Shown here: positions 32,080 through 32,232 of the stretch, one piece after another
How the letters are laid out: every line of letters begins with the position of its first letter
Numbering within the stretch: position 1 is the stretch's first letter
DNA from: Comamonadaceae bacterium
GTDB lineage: Bacteria; Pseudomonadota; Gammaproteobacteria; Burkholderiales; Burkholderiaceae_C
Direction: 5' to 3'
DNA length: 32,232 bases
Assembly (NCBI GenBank): GCA_947452325.1
Contig: CANGCZ010000003.1
Span: 1-32,232, forward strand
The notes under the pieces: model-generated
Seen by the model: the letters and a program-made list of their open reading frames with translations, nothing else
Told to the model about the DNA's origin: nothing
Databases searched by the model: none
Program-made: the position numbers and the translations under genes

Positions 32080-32232
32080 AGGTTGACACCTTGTCGCGTA
32101 TAGCGTGCGTTGCAGTGACAAGCATGTACTTGAAGCCGCGTAGCGTGTGTTTGTCAATGGCGTTTGTGTTGGCTTTGTGTGGCGTGTCCCTCCATGCGTT
32201 TGCAGGGGAGCGTTGGCTGATCGCTATGGCGA
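32076..32232 (+). CDS. start of a putative exported protein (cut by window edge)
   Basis: An open frame begins at the ATG 32076, which overlaps the adenosyltransferase stop (ATGA), and runs off the right edge. A second in-frame ATG at 32124 opens MYLKPRSVCLSMAFVLALCG and continues through VSLHAFAGERWLIAMA: a basic start, a hydrophobic core and an AFA cleavage-like site, i.e. a Sec signal peptide. The later ATG may be the real start, since 16 extra residues before the signal are unusual. Too little is visible to name a family. Confidence 0.5.
   Translation, partial: MKVDTLSRIACVAVTSMYLKPRSVCLSMAFVLALCGVSLHAFAGERWLIAMA

Overview
The window is chromosomal DNA around the replication origin of a betaproteobacterium, most likely of the order Burkholderiales. 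The evidence is gene order and protein type: rpmH-rnpA-yidD-yidC-mnmE on one strand, divergent dnaA-dnaN-gyrB with no recF, then mnmG-rsmG-parA-parB, plus an AmgK/LptD divergent pair and a metX-metW pair. Base composition is moderate, and the right end looks richer in G+C than the left. I cannot name a genus. There are no tRNA or rRNA genes, CRISPR arrays, insertion sequences or phage genes; nearly all of it is vertically inherited core genome.

Layout. 1-2.2 kb: the start of lptD (minus strand, cut by the window edge), divergent from amgK-rsmE. 2.2-4.9 kb (minus): an operon metX-metW-alpha/beta hydrolase whose leader carries a well-matched SAM-II riboswitch aptamer followed by a terminator-like hairpin directly before the metX start. 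5.0-6.3 kb: ammonium channel gene amtB behind a plausible sigma-54 promoter. 6.3-6.9 kb: a glycine-rich RRM RNA-binding protein whose Shine-Dalgarno sequence lies inside a perfect 10-bp inverted repeat. 6.9-9.1 kb (minus): kdsD-kdsC-lptC for LPS core sugar synthesis and LPS export, without lptA/lptB. 9.2-13.1 kb (minus): rpmH-rnpA-yidD-yidC-mnmE.

13.1-18.7 kb: the origin region, with DnaA boxes on both sides of dnaA, then dnaN and gyrB. A short minus-strand gene for a solute-binding-type protein without a signal peptide follows. 19.5-24.3 kb: mnmG-rsmG, a broken LysE-family exporter remnant, and parA-parB. Three perfect 16-bp parS palindromes lie here, two inside the mnmG reading frame and one between rsmG and the LysE remnant, so the ParAB segregation genes sit with their own centromere sites.

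24.3-28.9 kb: a complete five-gene ABC importer of the branched-chain amino acid (HAAT) type: binding protein, two permeases, two ATPases. 28.9-31.4 kb (minus): an FAD-linked D-lactate/glycolate dehydrogenase-type oxidase and an L-threonate dehydrogenase (LtnD-like). 31.5 kb to the end: a PduO-type cobalamin adenosyltransferase and the start of an exported protein.

I found no wholly new multi-gene system. The points most worth a second look are regulatory: the SAM-II element with its terminator at metX, the RBS-sequestering hairpin of the RRM gene, the parS sites embedded in mnmG, and the candidate sigma-54 promoter of amtB.
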